The notes: a model not told the origin generated them from the letters alone. A stretch of DNA of 64,000 bases from Gluconacetobacter liquefaciens (GCF_003350405.1 NZ_QQAW01000003.1:186001-250000), one strand, 5' to 3'; counted from the first letter of the stretch, positions 34,729 through 44,495 are shown. Program-made: numbers and translations.

Positions 34729-35217
34729 ATGGCCGAGAAAAACAAGAGTGGCATGATCTCGCACGGGATTGCGGCGCAGAATCGCAAGGGGCGGTTCGAC
34801 TACAAGATCCTGGAGACGGTCGAGGCCGGGCTGGTGTTGAAAGGGCCGGAGGTCAAGAGCCTGCGCATGGGACGGGCCACGATCAACGAAGCCTATGCCG
34901 GCGATCGGAATGGTGAGATCTGGCTATTTAACAGCTATATCCCCGAATATCAGGGCGGCGTGCTGTCGCGCTTCGAACCGCGCGCGCCGCGCAAGCTGCT
35001 GCTGCACGGCAAGCAGGTGAACAAGCTGCTGGGAGCCGTGGCGCGCGAAGGCGTGACGCTGGTGCCGCTGGATATCCATTTCAATGCCCGCGGTCTGGCC
35101 AAGGTCACGCTGGGGATCGGCGAAGGGCGCAAGAAGGCTGACAAGCGCCATGCGATCGCCGAGCGCGACTGGCAGCGCGACAAGGCGCGGCTGATGCGCA
35201 ACAAAGGCAAGGAATAG
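34729..35217 (+). CDS. smpB: SsrA-binding protein
   Basis: This 162-residue protein binds tmRNA and delivers it to stalled ribosomes. Conserved segments are [35 protein letters not shown], and the basic C-terminal tail [19 protein letters not shown], which mimics mRNA in the decoding centre. The dapA-smpB order is common in related alphaproteobacteria. The ssrA gene itself is not in the window. Confidence 0.95.
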   Translation: MAEKNKSGMISHGIAAQNRKGRFDYKILETVEAGLVLKGPEVKSLRMGRATINEAYAGDRNGEIWLFNSYIPEYQGGVLSRFEPRAPRKLLLHGKQVNKLLGAVAREGVTLVPLDIHFNARGLAKVTLGIGEGRKKADKRHAIAERDWQRDKARLMRNKGKE

Positions 35218-35346
35218 GCCGTTCGGCCGTCCTACCGTACGTTATTTCATTGTTGTAACGGATATCTGGACGTGGCTGGGTGCGTGTGCATCTGGCTGCG
35301 ATCCGCTTTGGTTGGATGCGCGGCGCGCCTAGAAAAATACTGTCCA

Positions 35347-35378
35347 AACAAAAACAGGGCCGCCTGAGGGCGACCCTG
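35347..35378 (-). terminator. Intrinsic terminator of the cold-shock gene
   Basis: On the - strand CAGGGTCGCC, loop CTCA and GGCGGCCCTG form a 10-base stem with one wobble pair, followed directly by TTTTTGTTTGG. It is 26 bases beyond the cold-shock gene stop. This is one of the two best terminators in the window. Confidence 0.85.
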
Positions 35379-35403
35379 CTTGTTGATCAGGCTTGGTGCC
35401 GGA

Positions 35404-36099
35404 TCAGTCGACGCTGATCGACGCGGCCTCGGGGCCCTTCTGGCCCTGGACGACCTGTACGTTCGCCGTCTGGCCTTCGGTCAGGCCGGTCAGGCCCGAA
35501 CGCTCCAGAGCCGAAGCGTGGACGAAAATGTCCTTGCCGCCGCTTTCCGGGGTGATGAAGCCGAAGCCCTTCGTGGCGTTGTACCACTTCACGATGCCGC
35601 GCATGTCCTGCGCATGCGACAGGTCGGGGGCCGGACGGGCCGGACGGGCGCCGAAGCCGCCGGGCGCGCGAGGGGCACCGGGGCCGGCACCGAAGCCGCG
35701 CGGACGCTCCGGCTGGGCCGTGCTCTCGTCGACCGACACCACACCGGCGACCTGGCGACCCTTCGGCCCCTGGCCGATGCGGACCACCAGCGTCGTGCCG
35801 GGGGAGACGGAGCTGTGGCCGGTCGTTGCCAGCGCGTTGGCGTGAAGGAAGACGTCGCCCGAACCGTCGGCCAGCTCGACGAAGCCGAAGCCCTTCTCGC
35901 TGTTGAACCATTTTACGGAGGCACTGATCTCCGGTCCCGAGGCGATCACCTGGGAGGGGGCGCCACCACCACCGCCCATGGGGCGACGGGGAGCACCGCT
36001 GCTGCCACGATCACCGAACGTCGGCGGCGACATGAAATCGTCGTCAAATCCGCCGCGGCGCGGGGAACGGGGGCTGCGGTCGGTCCTGTTACTTCTCAA
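35404..36099 (-). CDS. Double cold-shock-domain protein
   Basis: This protein of about 231 residues has two cold-shock domains: residues about 55-125 (ASVKWFNSEKGFGFVELADG, VFLHANAL) and about 163-230 (GIVKWYNATKGFGFITPESG, IFVHASAL). They are joined by a Pro/Gly/Arg-rich linker and preceded by an Arg/Gly-rich disordered tail. It probably binds single-stranded RNA or DNA. The start is uncertain: TTG at 36099 keeps the RSNRTDRSPRSPRRGGFDDDF tail, whereas the first ATG is at 36033. A clear terminator follows. The long upstream gap suggests a 5' leader, common in cold-shock mRNAs. Confidence 0.85.
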   Translation of the reverse strand: MRSNRTDRSPRSPRRGGFDDDFMSPPTFGDRGSSGAPRRPMGGGGGAPSQVIASGPEISASVKWFNSEKGFGFVELADGSGDVFLHANALATTGHSSVSPGTTLVVRIGQGPKGRQVAGVVSVDESTAQPERPRGFGAGPGAPRAPGGFGARPARPAPDLSHAQDMRGIVKWYNATKGFGFITPESGGKDIFVHASALERSGLTGLTEGQTANVQVVQGQKGPEAASISVD

Positions 36100-36503
36100 C
36101 GGTCGTAATCCCGAGGTCTAGTTGGCGGGTCCTGTCCCAGGAGCCACCGGATGAAGAAATTTTGCTGGATCAAGGCATTACACAACCGTTCTCCGAACCG
36201 CCTGAGCGGCCGTGGCGGACAGCATCCTTTCCCCGCGCGGACCCTAGCACGAATGCGTCGGTGTCCAATACAGATAAGCATAACTTCGACCCACGGTTCC
36301 ATCATGTCGTCATCTTTAATATGACTAACGATTAATGTTTGCGTCATCGGCGGTGAGCGGCCGGGCAGCCGGTCATGACTGCCGGCTGGGGCGGGTCGTC
36401 TGATCACGAAAGTCGCCCATGGGCTTTCTCGAAACGCCGGGACGTTTTAGACAGTCGATGGGCGCGGTTCGGATGCGGCGTCGCGCAGGTGAAAGGGAAG
36501 CTG
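36100..36503. other. Divergent intergenic region between cold-shock and lpxR-like genes
   Basis: This 404-base stretch has no convincing gene. It contains an AT-rich segment around 36315-36345, and a 7-base stem CAGCCGG/CCGGCTG (36366-36388). It presumably holds divergent promoters and the cold-shock 5' leader. I see no RNA gene fold I can name. Confidence 0.5.
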
Positions 36504-37541
36504 ATGGGCCAGACAAAGACGGAAAAAACAGCCCTTTGGATGGCGCGCGTCGGTACGCTCGCCGGGATGGGGTGCCTCGCGGCAGCCGTTTGCGCCCCGG
36601 CCCATGCCACGCCGCTGCAGGACCCGTATGGAACATGGACGATCCAGGGGGAAAATGACGCGGTCACCACCCTGAAGGGGACGTCGGACCAGTATTATAC
36701 CAGCGGCCTGCGCGTGAACTGGACCTCGGGCACCGACAACCAGCCAGCCCCGATCGAGACCATCAACCATGCCATCATGGGGGCAGGCGTCACCCGCATC
36801 AGCATGGGCTTGCAGCAGCTTATCTTTACCCCGCAGGATACGCAGATCAGCACGCCGTCGCCGCGTGACCGCCCTTATGCGAGCCTGCTGCTCGGCACCA
36901 TCAACCTGATCAACGACACCGACTTCTCGCGGTCGGTATTCGGTATCCAGGTCGGCATGATGGGGCCCGCCGCGATGGGCGAGAAATTGCAGAACGGCTT
37001 CCACGGCGCGATCGGTGACACCCGGAACCTCGGGTGGCGCCACCAGTTGCAGAACCAGCCGATCTTCCAGGTGCAGGCAGGACGGACCTGGCGGTTTCCG
37101 CTGGCCGATGTCTATGGCATTTCGATGGACATGCTGCCCGCGGCCTCGGCTGCGATCGGCGATTACCGGATCTATGGCTCGGTGGCCGACACGTTCCGGA
37201 TCGGCCAGGGGCTGAACAGCGATTTCGGCACGCCCACGATCGGGTCGGGTAATGATGGTACCGATGCCTATCGGCTGACGCGCCCGGTGTCGTGGTATGT
37301 CTTCGGCAACGTGACGGGTTCCGCCGTCGGTTATGATGCCACCCTGCAAGGCAATACGATGCGCAGCAATTCGCCGCATGTGCCGGTGAACTGGGATGTG
37401 GGCGAGATCCATGCCGGTGTCGCGATCATGTGGCACGGAATGCGCCTGTCCTACAGCCAGGTGTGGCAGACCCAGGAATTCAAGGGCGCGCGCAGCGGGC
37501 TGTTCAATTACGGGTCGCTGGCTCTGTCTGCAAAATTCTGA
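36504..37541 (+). CDS. LpxR-family outer-membrane lipid A 3'-O-deacylase
   Basis: This 345-residue outer-membrane beta-barrel protein has a signal peptide (basic start, hydrophobic GTLAGMGCLAAAVCAP, cleavage after AHA near residue 35). The mature N-terminus contains GENDAVTT and DQYYTSGLRVNW, matching the Asn-Asp and Ser-Gly elements of LpxR active sites. SPRDRPYASLLLG and a GFHGAIGDTRNLGW segment supply the expected histidine. The protein ends in Phe, typical of barrels. LpxR removes the 3' acyloxyacyl group from lipid A. The ATG at 36504 follows AAAGGGAAG; an internal ATG at 36540 is an alternative. Confidence 0.82.
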   Translation: MGQTKTEKTALWMARVGTLAGMGCLAAAVCAPAHATPLQDPYGTWTIQGENDAVTTLKGTSDQYYTSGLRVNWTSGTDNQPAPIETINHAIMGAGVTRISMGLQQLIFTPQDTQISTPSPRDRPYASLLLGTINLINDTDFSRSVFGIQVGMMGPAAMGEKLQNGFHGAIGDTRNLGWRHQLQNQPIFQVQAGRTWRFPLADVYGISMDMLPAASAAIGDYRIYGSVADTFRIGQGLNSDFGTPTIGSGNDGTDAYRLTRPVSWYVFGNVTGSAVGYDATLQGNTMRSNSPHVPVNWDVGEIHAGVAIMWHGMRLSYSQVWQTQEFKGARSGLFNYGSLALSAKF

Positions 37542-37588
37542 GAATCTGCCCGTGAATGCGGGGGCGGTCTTCGCGGCAATGAAGGGCT

Positions 37589-37608
37589 AGAGCAGGTGGA
37601 AATGCTCT
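37589..37608. repeat. Shortened copy of the palindromic REP-like element
   Basis: AGAGCAGGTGGAAATGCTCT has AGAGCA/TGCTCT ends and keeps the GGTGGAAATGCTCT half of the element at 26227-26266, with most of the other arm deleted. Its outer TAG is the stop codon of recG on the - strand. Confidence 0.7.
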
Positions 37609-39712
37609 AACCGGATCGTAGGGTTCGGGCGGCGTCGTGACGGTCGAACAGTTCTACGGCGAGTGCAACCGCGCCGCGCCTTGTCTCGGCGTTGCCTTCG
37701 ACAATCCGTTGTGCGTCCTGCGCGGCGATCGTGACCAGCAGGTCCAGCCGCGCGCCCGTGGCCAGTCGCAGTTCCGGCAGGCCGGACTGGCGGCGGCCCG
37801 TCAGGTCGCCGCCGCCGCGCAGGCGGAAATCCTCGTCGGCGATCAGGAAGCCGTCCTCGGTGTCGCGCAGCAGGGACAGTCTGCGCCGCGCCGTCTTGCC
37901 CAGGGCGTCGTCATGCAGCAGCAGGCAGAAGGATTCGTCGCCGCCGCGACCGACGCGGCCGCGCAATTGGTGCAACTGCGCCAGGCCGAACCGTTCGGCG
38001 TGCTCGATGACCATGACCGTGGCGGCGGGGATATCGACCCCGACCTCGATCACCGTCGTCGCGACCAGGATGCGTGTACGGCCGGCGGCGAAATCGGCGA
38101 TTGCGGCCTCGCGCACCGCGATGTCCTGCTGGCCGTGGGCCAGCCCCACGACCGGCCCGAACCGTTCGGCCAGAACCGCGAAGCGGGCTTCCGCCGCCGC
38201 GATGTCCAGTGCCTCGCTCTCGCTGACCAGCGGGCAGACCCAGAAGACGCGTGCGCCGCCCGCGATGGCGCGGCCGATGCCATCCAGCAGGTCGCCCAGC
38301 GACGCCATGGCGTGCAGCGAGGTGCGGATAGGCAGCCGGCCCGCCGGCTTTTCGTCCAGGCGGCTGACCTGCATTTCGCCCCACTGGGTCAGGAGCAGGG
38401 TGCGGGGAATCGGGGTGGCGGTCATGACCAGGATGTCGGTCAGGTGGCCTTTTTCACCCAGCAGAAGTCGCTGTTCGACGCCGAATCGGTGCTGTTCGTC
38501 GATCACCGCCAGCGCCAGATCTGCGAAGACCACCTTGTCCTGGAACAGGGCGTGCGTGCCGACCACCAGGGGGGCGCGGCCGGTGGCGATGTCTTCCAGC
38601 ACGTCGCGCCGGGCCCTGCGTTTGACGCTGCCGCTGAGAAAGGCGACCGGGACGGGGGCCAGCCGAGTGAAGGTGGCCAGATGCTGGCGGGCCAGGATCT
38701 CGGTCGGCGCCATCAGGACCGCCTGGTGGCCGGCCTCTACTGCGCCCAGCATCGCTTGCAGGGCAACCAGCGTCTTGCCCGCGCCGACATCGCCCTGCAC
38801 CAGGCGCAGCATCGGGCTGGGGGATGCGAGGTCGGCGTCGATCTCACGCAGGGCGCGCGTCTGGGCGCCGGTTGGGGAATGGCCGAAACGCTCCAGCGAC
38901 GTGGTGCGCAGCACGCCTGTGGGCACGATCGACCGGCCGGGACGGTTGCGGTTGCGCCGTCTGGCTTCGGCCATCGCCACCTGTTCGGCCAGCAGTTCGT
39001 CGCAGGCCAGGCGCAGGCGCGCCCGTTCGGACGCGGCGGCGTAGGCCTCGTCCTTCAGCAGGTCGGGAAATTCATCGGGGCAATGCAACTGGCGGAGCGC
39101 GGTTTCGAAATCCGGCCAGTGCCGCCGTGCGACCAGCGTGAGGTCCAGCCATTCCGGCAGGGCGGGGAAGCGCAGGAAGGCCTGTCGCAGCGCGTTGCGG
39201 ACATGGCGAGGGAAGAGGCCCGCTGTCAGCGGCCAGACCGGGTCCAGCATCGGAATGCGCCCGATGTCGCCGCCCGGCACGATGTGATCGGGGTTGGCGA
39301 TCGAGAGACGGTCGCCGAACGCGTCCAGCATGCCCGAGATCGCGACCGCGCTGCCGGTTGCCATCTGTTTTGCCTGGTAGGGGGAGAAGAACGCCAGGTC
39401 GATCGCGCCGCTGCCGTCTGACAGGCGGACCCGCCAGGGTTGGCGCGAGCCGCGCGCGGGGGCGTCGATCCGCTGCACGGTGCCCGACAGGGTGCAGATC
39501 CGGCCTGGGACGGCATCGCGCATCGGAGGACGATAGCGCCGGTCGATCACGGATTCGGGGAGGTGGAACAGCAGGTCTGCCACGCGCGTGCCGCCGGTCG
39601 CGCGTGCCAGCAGCTTGGCGGTGGCAGCGCCGACCCCTGGCAGCGTGGCGAGTGGGGCCAGAAGCGGGCCGAGGAGGGCCGGTGAATCGTCCTGGGGGGT
39701 GGTATCGGACAC
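37607..39712 (-). CDS. recG: ATP-dependent DNA helicase RecG
   Basis: RecG remodels stalled replication forks and Holliday junctions. The protein has about 701 residues. The N-terminal wedge/OB domain includes LPGVGAATAKLLA and the RYRPPMRDAVPGR strand region. Helicase motifs are GDVGAGKTLVALQAM, DEQHRFGVEQR, VMTATPIPRTL, TTVIEVGVDIP and RGRVGRGGDESFC. The start is set at the GTG at 39712 (VSDTTPQDD); a TTG at 39731 is an alternative, and no good ATG exists nearby. The stop falls in the shortened palindromic repeat. It diverges from sdhE-mfd. Confidence 0.92.
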   Translation of the reverse strand: MSDTTPQDDSPALLGPLLAPLATLPGVGAATAKLLARATGGTRVADLLFHLPESVIDRRYRPPMRDAVPGRICTLSGTVQRIDAPARGSRQPWRVRLSDGSGAIDLAFFSPYQAKQMATGSAVAISGMLDAFGDRLSIANPDHIVPGGDIGRIPMLDPVWPLTAGLFPRHVRNALRQAFLRFPALPEWLDLTLVARRHWPDFETALRQLHCPDEFPDLLKDEAYAAASERARLRLACDELLAEQVAMAEARRRNRNRPGRSIVPTGVLRTTSLERFGHSPTGAQTRALREIDADLASPSPMLRLVQGDVGAGKTLVALQAMLGAVEAGHQAVLMAPTEILARQHLATFTRLAPVPVAFLSGSVKRRARRDVLEDIATGRAPLVVGTHALFQDKVVFADLALAVIDEQHRFGVEQRLLLGEKGHLTDILVMTATPIPRTLLLTQWGEMQVSRLDEKPAGRLPIRTSLHAMASLGDLLDGIGRAIAGGARVFWVCPLVSESEALDIAAAEARFAVLAERFGPVVGLAHGQQDIAVREAAIADFAAGRTRILVATTVIEVGVDIPAATVMVIEHAERFGLAQLHQLRGRVGRGGDESFCLLLHDDALGKTARRRLSLLRDTEDGFLIADEDFRLRGGGDLTGRRQSGLPELRLATGARLDLLVTIAAQDAQRIVEGNAETRRGAVALAVELFDRHDAARTLRSG

Positions 39713-39862
39713 GCTGGGCTCGATCGTCCTCAATTCCCCGGTTTCTTTCCGCGGGGGCCGTTTATGGGGGGCGGTGCGACTGCCGGGCTGACAGGACCCT
39801 GACGGAGGGCTATAGGACAGCAACGCCAAGGAACAAAACGAAACCATATCAGGGCAGGCACC

Positions 39863-40174
39863 ATGTCCCTCGACATACCGGACTTTTCGAATCTCGATCC
39901 GCGCCGTCGCCGGATCTATTTCCGCGCCACGCATCGCGGCACGCATGAAGCCGACATTTTGATCGGCGGCTTCGTGGCGCCGCGTCTGGCGGGGATGTCG
40001 GATGCGGAGATGGATGCGCTGGAAGCGGTGATGGACCTGCCTGATGCCGATCTGGCGGACTGGCTGAGTGGCCGCAAGCCGGTGCCGGCGGAGGTTGACT
40101 GCCCGATGATGCGCGCGATCATCGCCGACGCCAACGATCCCGCCCGGCAGGCCGCGATCCGGGGAGAACGATGA
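39863..40174 (+). CDS. sdhE: Succinate dehydrogenase assembly factor SdhE (CptB/DUF339)
   Basis: This 103-residue helical protein carries the RGTHEADILIGGF segment, the RGxxExD signature used to promote FAD attachment to the succinate dehydrogenase flavoprotein. It also contains ALEAVMDLPDADLADWL. It overlaps mfd by ATGA, and the gene order beside recG is a familiar alphaproteobacterial arrangement. The function therefore rests on the motif rather than the neighbours. Confidence 0.88.
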   Translation: MSLDIPDFSNLDPRRRRIYFRATHRGTHEADILIGGFVAPRLAGMSDAEMDALEAVMDLPDADLADWLSGRKPVPAEVDCPMMRAIIADANDPARQAAIRGER

Positions 40175-43100
40175 CAGCAGAGGGAAGGGACCAGCCCGCC
40201 GGGCATTCCGGCTGGATGAATGTCTGGGGCGTGCCGGACGGGTATGACGCCTTTCTCGTCGCCCGGCGCGCGCGCGCGCATGACGGGCCGGTGCTGCATG
40301 TGGCACGCGACGATGCGGGCATGGCGCGGATCGGCGACCTGCTCTCGTTCATCGCGCCGAATGCGGAGATCCTGCGCTTTCCGGCGTGGGATTGCCTTCC
40401 CTACGATCGGGTGTCGCCCAATCCGGCGATCGTTGCCGAACGGGTTGCGACCCTGACGCGCCTGCTGGAGCCCGCGAAGGGGCCGCGCATCGTGCTGACC
40501 ACCGTGGGTGGGCTGGTGCAGCGGGTGACGCCGCGCGCGGCCTTTCGTGGCCAGTCGCTGACGGTCGCGACCGGCGACAATCTGGACCAGGAATTCCTGA
40601 TCGAGTTGCTGGTGACCAACGGCTATAACCGCACCGATACGGTGATGGAGCCGGGCGAATTCGCGACCCGTGGCGGCATCTTCGACATATTCCCCTCCGG
40701 CGAGGCCGAGCCGGTGCGGCTGGATCTGTTTGGCGACGAGGTCGAGAATATCCGTCGGTTCGACCCGGCCACCCAGCGCTCCTCCGAGCGGCTGGACCGG
40801 TTCGTGATGCGTCCGGTGGCCGATTTCAGCCTTGATCAGGCCAGTATTTCGCGCTTTCGCACCGGTTGGCGCGATCTGTTCGGGCCGGCCGCCGCCGGCG
40901 ATCCGCTCTACCAGCATGTCTCCGACGGGCGGCGCCATGCCGGGCTGGAGCACTGGTTGCCGCTGTTCTACGAGCATCTGGAAACGCTGGTCGATTATCT
41001 GCCGGGCGTGGCCGTGATCATGGCGCATCAGGCGGACGAGGTTCTGGTATCGCGGCTGGAGATGATCGCCGACCATTTCGAGGCGCGGCGTCAGCCGGTG
41101 CGCGAGGGCGAGGTTCCATACCGTCCGCTGCCGCCGCATCTGATGTATCTGGACCGCAAGGGGTGGGACGGCATGCTGGCCGGCCACCCGGTGGTGGTGT
41201 TCAATCCCTTTTCCCGCCCGGATGGGGCGGAGGGCATCGACGCGCTGGGGCGGCCGGGAATCCTGTTCGCCCGTTCGACGGTGGATGGATCGCGTGAGAA
41301 CGTGTTCGCCATGCTCGATGCCCAGGTACGGCAATGGGCCGAGACCGGGCGGCGGGTCTATCTGTCGGCCTGGACCCGTGGATCGCGCGAGCGGATCACG
41401 ACGCTGCTGCGCGAGCATGGCATGCGGGCCGAGACGTTCGAGACCTGGACCCAGGCGCAGGCTCTGCCGGCCGGCACCGTCGGGTTGCTGACGCTAGGGT
41501 TGGAGCGCGGCTTCATTGCCGACAATCTGGCCTTCGTGTCGGAACAGGATCTGCTGGGTGAGCGGATTGCGCGACCGCCGCGCCGCCGCAAGCGGGCCGA
41601 CCAGTTTATCGCCGAGGCATCGGAGATCGCCGAGGGCGACCTGGTGGTGCATCAGGATTACGGCATCGGCCGCTATGACGGGCTGGAGACGGTGGCTGTC
41701 GGCAGCGCGCCGCATGACTGCCTGCGTCTGGTCTATGACGGCAGCGAGAAGCTGTTTCTGCCGGTCGAGAATATCGAACTGCTCAGTCGCTTCGGGTCGG
41801 ACCAGGCCGGGGTGGCGCTGGACAAGCTGGGCGGTGCGTCGTGGCAGAACCGCAAGGCGCGGATGAAGCAGCGCATTCGCGACATGGCGGGCGAACTGAT
41901 CCGGACCGCCGCGATGCGCGCCCTGCGCGAGGCGCCCAGCCTGACCCCGGCGGAAGGGCTGTGGGACGAATTCTGCAGTCGGTTCCCCTTTGCGGAGACC
42001 GAGGACCAGTCGCGCGCCATTGTCGATGTGCTGGAGGATATGGGATCCGGCCGGCCGATGGATCGTCTGGTGTGCGGCGATGTCGGGTTCGGCAAGACCG
42101 AGGTGGCGTTGCGTGCGGCTTTCGTGGCCGCGATGTCGGGCGCGCAGGTGGCGGTGGTGGTGCCGACCACGCTGCTGGCGCGGCAGCATTTCCGCACGTT
42201 CTCTGCCCGGTTCGCCGGGCTGCCCGTGACGGTGGCGCAGTTGTCGCGCATGGTGACGGCCAAGGAAGCGGCTGCCGTGCGCAAGGGGCTGGCCGATGGT
42301 ACGATCAACATCATCATCGGCACCCACGCCCTGCTGGCCAAGGGCGTGCAGTTTGCCGATCTGGGTCTGCTGATCATCGACGAGGAGCAGCATTTCGGGG
42401 TCTCCCACAAGGAGAAGCTGAAGGCGCTGCGCGAGGACGTGCACGTCCTGACCCTGTCGGCCACGCCGCTGCCGCGCACGCTGCAACTGGCGCTGACCGG
42501 CGTGCGGGAGATGAGCCTGATCGCCACGCCCCCGACCGACCGGCTGGCGGTGCGCACCTTCATCATGCCCTTCGACAGCGTGGTGATCCGCGAGGCGATC
42601 CAGCGCGAGCGGTTCCGGGGCGGGCAGATCTTCTGCGTGGTGCCGCGGATCGAGGATCTGGACCGGATGGGCGCGCGATTGCAGGAAATCGTGCCCGACG
42701 CGCGGCTGGTGCAGGCCCATGGGCGCCTGACGCCCACCGAGCTGGAACGGGTGATGACCGAATTCAGCGACGGCAAATACGACATCCTGCTTTCCACCAA
42801 TATCGTGGAAAGCGGGCTGGACATGCCGGCGGTGAATACGCTGATCATCCATCGGGCCGACATGTTCGGTCTGGGGCAGCTCTACCAGTTGCGCGGGCGC
42901 GTGGGGCGTGGCAAGCAGCGTGGGTATGCCTATCTGACCTGGCCGCAGACGCATGTGCTCTCCGCCGCCGCCGAAAAGCGGCTGGAGGTCATGCAGACGC
43001 TGGATACGCTGGGGGCGGGCTTTACCCTGGCCTCGCATGATCTGGATCTGCGCGGTGCGGGTAACCTGCTGGGCGACGAGCAGTCGGGTCATATCCGCGA

Positions 43101-43653
43101 GGTCGGGATCGAACTCTACCAGCAGATGCTGGAAGACGCGGTGGCGGAACTGCGTGCCGAGAAGGGGCGGCGCAAGGCCGCGGACCGGGACTGGACGCCG
43201 AATATCATCCTCGGCCTGCCGGTGCTGATTCCGGAAGAGTATGTGCCGGACCTGCCGGTGCGGCTGGGGCTGTATCGCCGCATCGCCGGGCTGGCGAACG
43301 ATGCCGAGATCGAGGCGATGGAGGCCGAACTGGTCGACCGGTTCGGTTCGTTGCCTGATCCGGTGCGCAACCTGCTGGATGTCGTCGCGATCAAGCGTCT
43401 GTGCCGCGAGGCGGGTGTCGAGCGGCTGGAGGCGGGGCCGAAAGGAATGGTGATCCAGTTCCGGGGCAATCATTTCGCCAATCCCGCCGGGCTGGTAGCA
43501 TGGATGGCGAAGCAGAAAGAGGGCAATGTCCGGTTACGTCCAGACCACAAGCTGGCGCTGGTACGTGAGATGACGAATGCGCAGCGCATCCGTCTGGCGA
43601 AGGACACGGTTCAGGCCCTGGGTCGCCTGGCGGAACAGGAGAAGGCGGCCTGA
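40171..43653 (+). CDS. mfd: Transcription-repair coupling factor Mfd
   Basis: This 1160-residue translocase displaces stalled RNA polymerase and recruits UvrA. In order it shows the UvrB-like N-terminal module (LRFPAWDCLPYDRVSPNPAIV near 69; GEFATRGGIFDIFP near 165), the RNA-polymerase-interacting domain (VVHQDYGIGRYDGLETV near 491), the helicase motifs GDVGFGKTEVALRAAF near 641 and DEEQHFGVSHKE near 740, RGRVGRGKQRGYAYL, and the C-terminal TRCF domain. The length is typical. It is translationally coupled to sdhE. Confidence 0.96.
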   Translation: MTAEGRDQPAGHSGWMNVWGVPDGYDAFLVARRARAHDGPVLHVARDDAGMARIGDLLSFIAPNAEILRFPAWDCLPYDRVSPNPAIVAERVATLTRLLEPAKGPRIVLTTVGGLVQRVTPRAAFRGQSLTVATGDNLDQEFLIELLVTNGYNRTDTVMEPGEFATRGGIFDIFPSGEAEPVRLDLFGDEVENIRRFDPATQRSSERLDRFVMRPVADFSLDQASISRFRTGWRDLFGPAAAGDPLYQHVSDGRRHAGLEHWLPLFYEHLETLVDYLPGVAVIMAHQADEVLVSRLEMIADHFEARRQPVREGEVPYRPLPPHLMYLDRKGWDGMLAGHPVVVFNPFSRPDGAEGIDALGRPGILFARSTVDGSRENVFAMLDAQVRQWAETGRRVYLSAWTRGSRERITTLLREHGMRAETFETWTQAQALPAGTVGLLTLGLERGFIADNLAFVSEQDLLGERIARPPRRRKRADQFIAEASEIAEGDLVVHQDYGIGRYDGLETVAVGSAPHDCLRLVYDGSEKLFLPVENIELLSRFGSDQAGVALDKLGGASWQNRKARMKQRIRDMAGELIRTAAMRALREAPSLTPAEGLWDEFCSRFPFAETEDQSRAIVDVLEDMGSGRPMDRLVCGDVGFGKTEVALRAAFVAAMSGAQVAVVVPTTLLARQHFRTFSARFAGLPVTVAQLSRMVTAKEAAAVRKGLADGTINIIIGTHALLAKGVQFADLGLLIIDEEQHFGVSHKEKLKALREDVHVLTLSATPLPRTLQLALTGVREMSLIATPPTDRLAVRTFIMPFDSVVIREAIQRERFRGGQIFCVVPRIEDLDRMGARLQEIVPDARLVQAHGRLTPTELERVMTEFSDGKYDILLSTNIVESGLDMPAVNTLIIHRADMFGLGQLYQLRGRVGRGKQRGYAYLTWPQTHVLSAAAEKRLEVMQTLDTLGAGFTLASHDLDLRGAGNLLGDEQSGHIREVGIELYQQMLEDAVAELRAEKGRRKAADRDWTPNIILGLPVLIPEEYVPDLPVRLGLYRRIAGLANDAEIEAMEAELVDRFGSLPDPVRNLLDVVAIKRLCREAGVERLEAGPKGMVIQFRGNHFANPAGLVAWMAKQKEGNVRLRPDHKLALVREMTNAQRIRLAKDTVQALGRLAEQEKAA

Positions 43654-43700
43654 CGACACACCCCGCTTGTGGTGACGGACACGCGGAAGGAGGAAGCGGA

Positions 43701-44495
43701 ATGAAAATCGATCTGGCAGGAAAAACGGCGATCGTCAGTGGCTCGACCGCCGGGATCGGGCTGGCTGTCGCGTTGGCGCTGGCCGAAACCGGGGCGGATG
43801 TGATCGTCAACGGCCGCAGTCAGGCCCGTGTGGATGAGGCTATGGCCTATATCCGGACCCGCATGCCCACCGCGCGGCTGCGCGGCGTGCCGGGAGATCT
43901 GGGCACGAAAGAGGGGATCGACGGCTTTATCCGCCTCGTTCCCCAGGCCGATATTCTCGTCAATAATCTGGGCATTTTCGAGCAGAAGCCGTTTCTTGAA
44001 ACGCCGGACGAGGATTGGCAGCGTTTCTTCGACGTTAATGTACTGAGTGGCGTGCGCCTGACCCGCCATTATCTGCCGGGCATGGTGGAACGGGCGTGGG
44101 GGCGTGTCGTCTTCGTCTCCAGCGAATCGGCATTGAATATTCCAGCGGACATGGTCGCCTACGGGTTCTCCAAGGCCGCGCAGGTCGCCATTGCCCGTGG
44201 GATCGCCGAGGGGGTTCCCGGAACGGGCGTGACCGTCAATTCGGTGCTGCCGGGGCCGACACGGACCGAAGGCGTGATGGAGATGTTCGCCAAGGCGGCG
44301 CGGGAGACCGGTCGGCCGGCCGAGGAGATCATGGCCGAGTTCGTGCCGCAGCACCGCCCGGCGTCATTGATTCGCCGTCTGGCGGAGCCTGATGAGATCG
44401 CCAGCATGGTTGCCTATGTCTGCTCGCCACAGGCCTCGGCCACGACCGGGGCGACCTTGCGGGTGGAAGGGGGCCTGCTGCGCCATCCCGGGTGA
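43701..44495 (+). CDS. Short-chain dehydrogenase/reductase
   Basis: This 264-residue classical SDR shows the NAD(P) motif VSGSTAGIGLAVA (GxxxGIG), NNLGIF in place of NNAG, the catalytic Ser in VFVSSESALN and YGFSK carrying Tyr and Lys. The NGR after the second strand suggests NADP preference. The C-terminal substrate loop (GPTRTEGVMEMFAKAAR) resembles 3-oxoacyl-ACP-reductase-like oxidoreductases of unknown substrate. It starts 47 bases after mfd with GGAGGAAGCGGA upstream, and no metabolic neighbours hint at its role. Confidence 0.85.
   Translation: MKIDLAGKTAIVSGSTAGIGLAVALALAETGADVIVNGRSQARVDEAMAYIRTRMPTARLRGVPGDLGTKEGIDGFIRLVPQADILVNNLGIFEQKPFLETPDEDWQRFFDVNVLSGVRLTRHYLPGMVERAWGRVVFVSSESALNIPADMVAYGFSKAAQVAIARGIAEGVPGTGVTVNSVLPGPTRTEGVMEMFAKAARETGRPAEEIMAEFVPQHRPASLIRRLAEPDEIASMVAYVCSPQASATTGATLRVEGGLLRHPG

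Noticed and set aside
34729-35260. Terminator after smpB
   Set aside because: The GGCCGTTCGGCC hairpin just after the stop has only a 4-base stem and no T-run, too weak to call.
41494-43473. Long open frame antisense to mfd
   Set aside because: Low-complexity composition and full overlap with an unmistakable Mfd coding frame.
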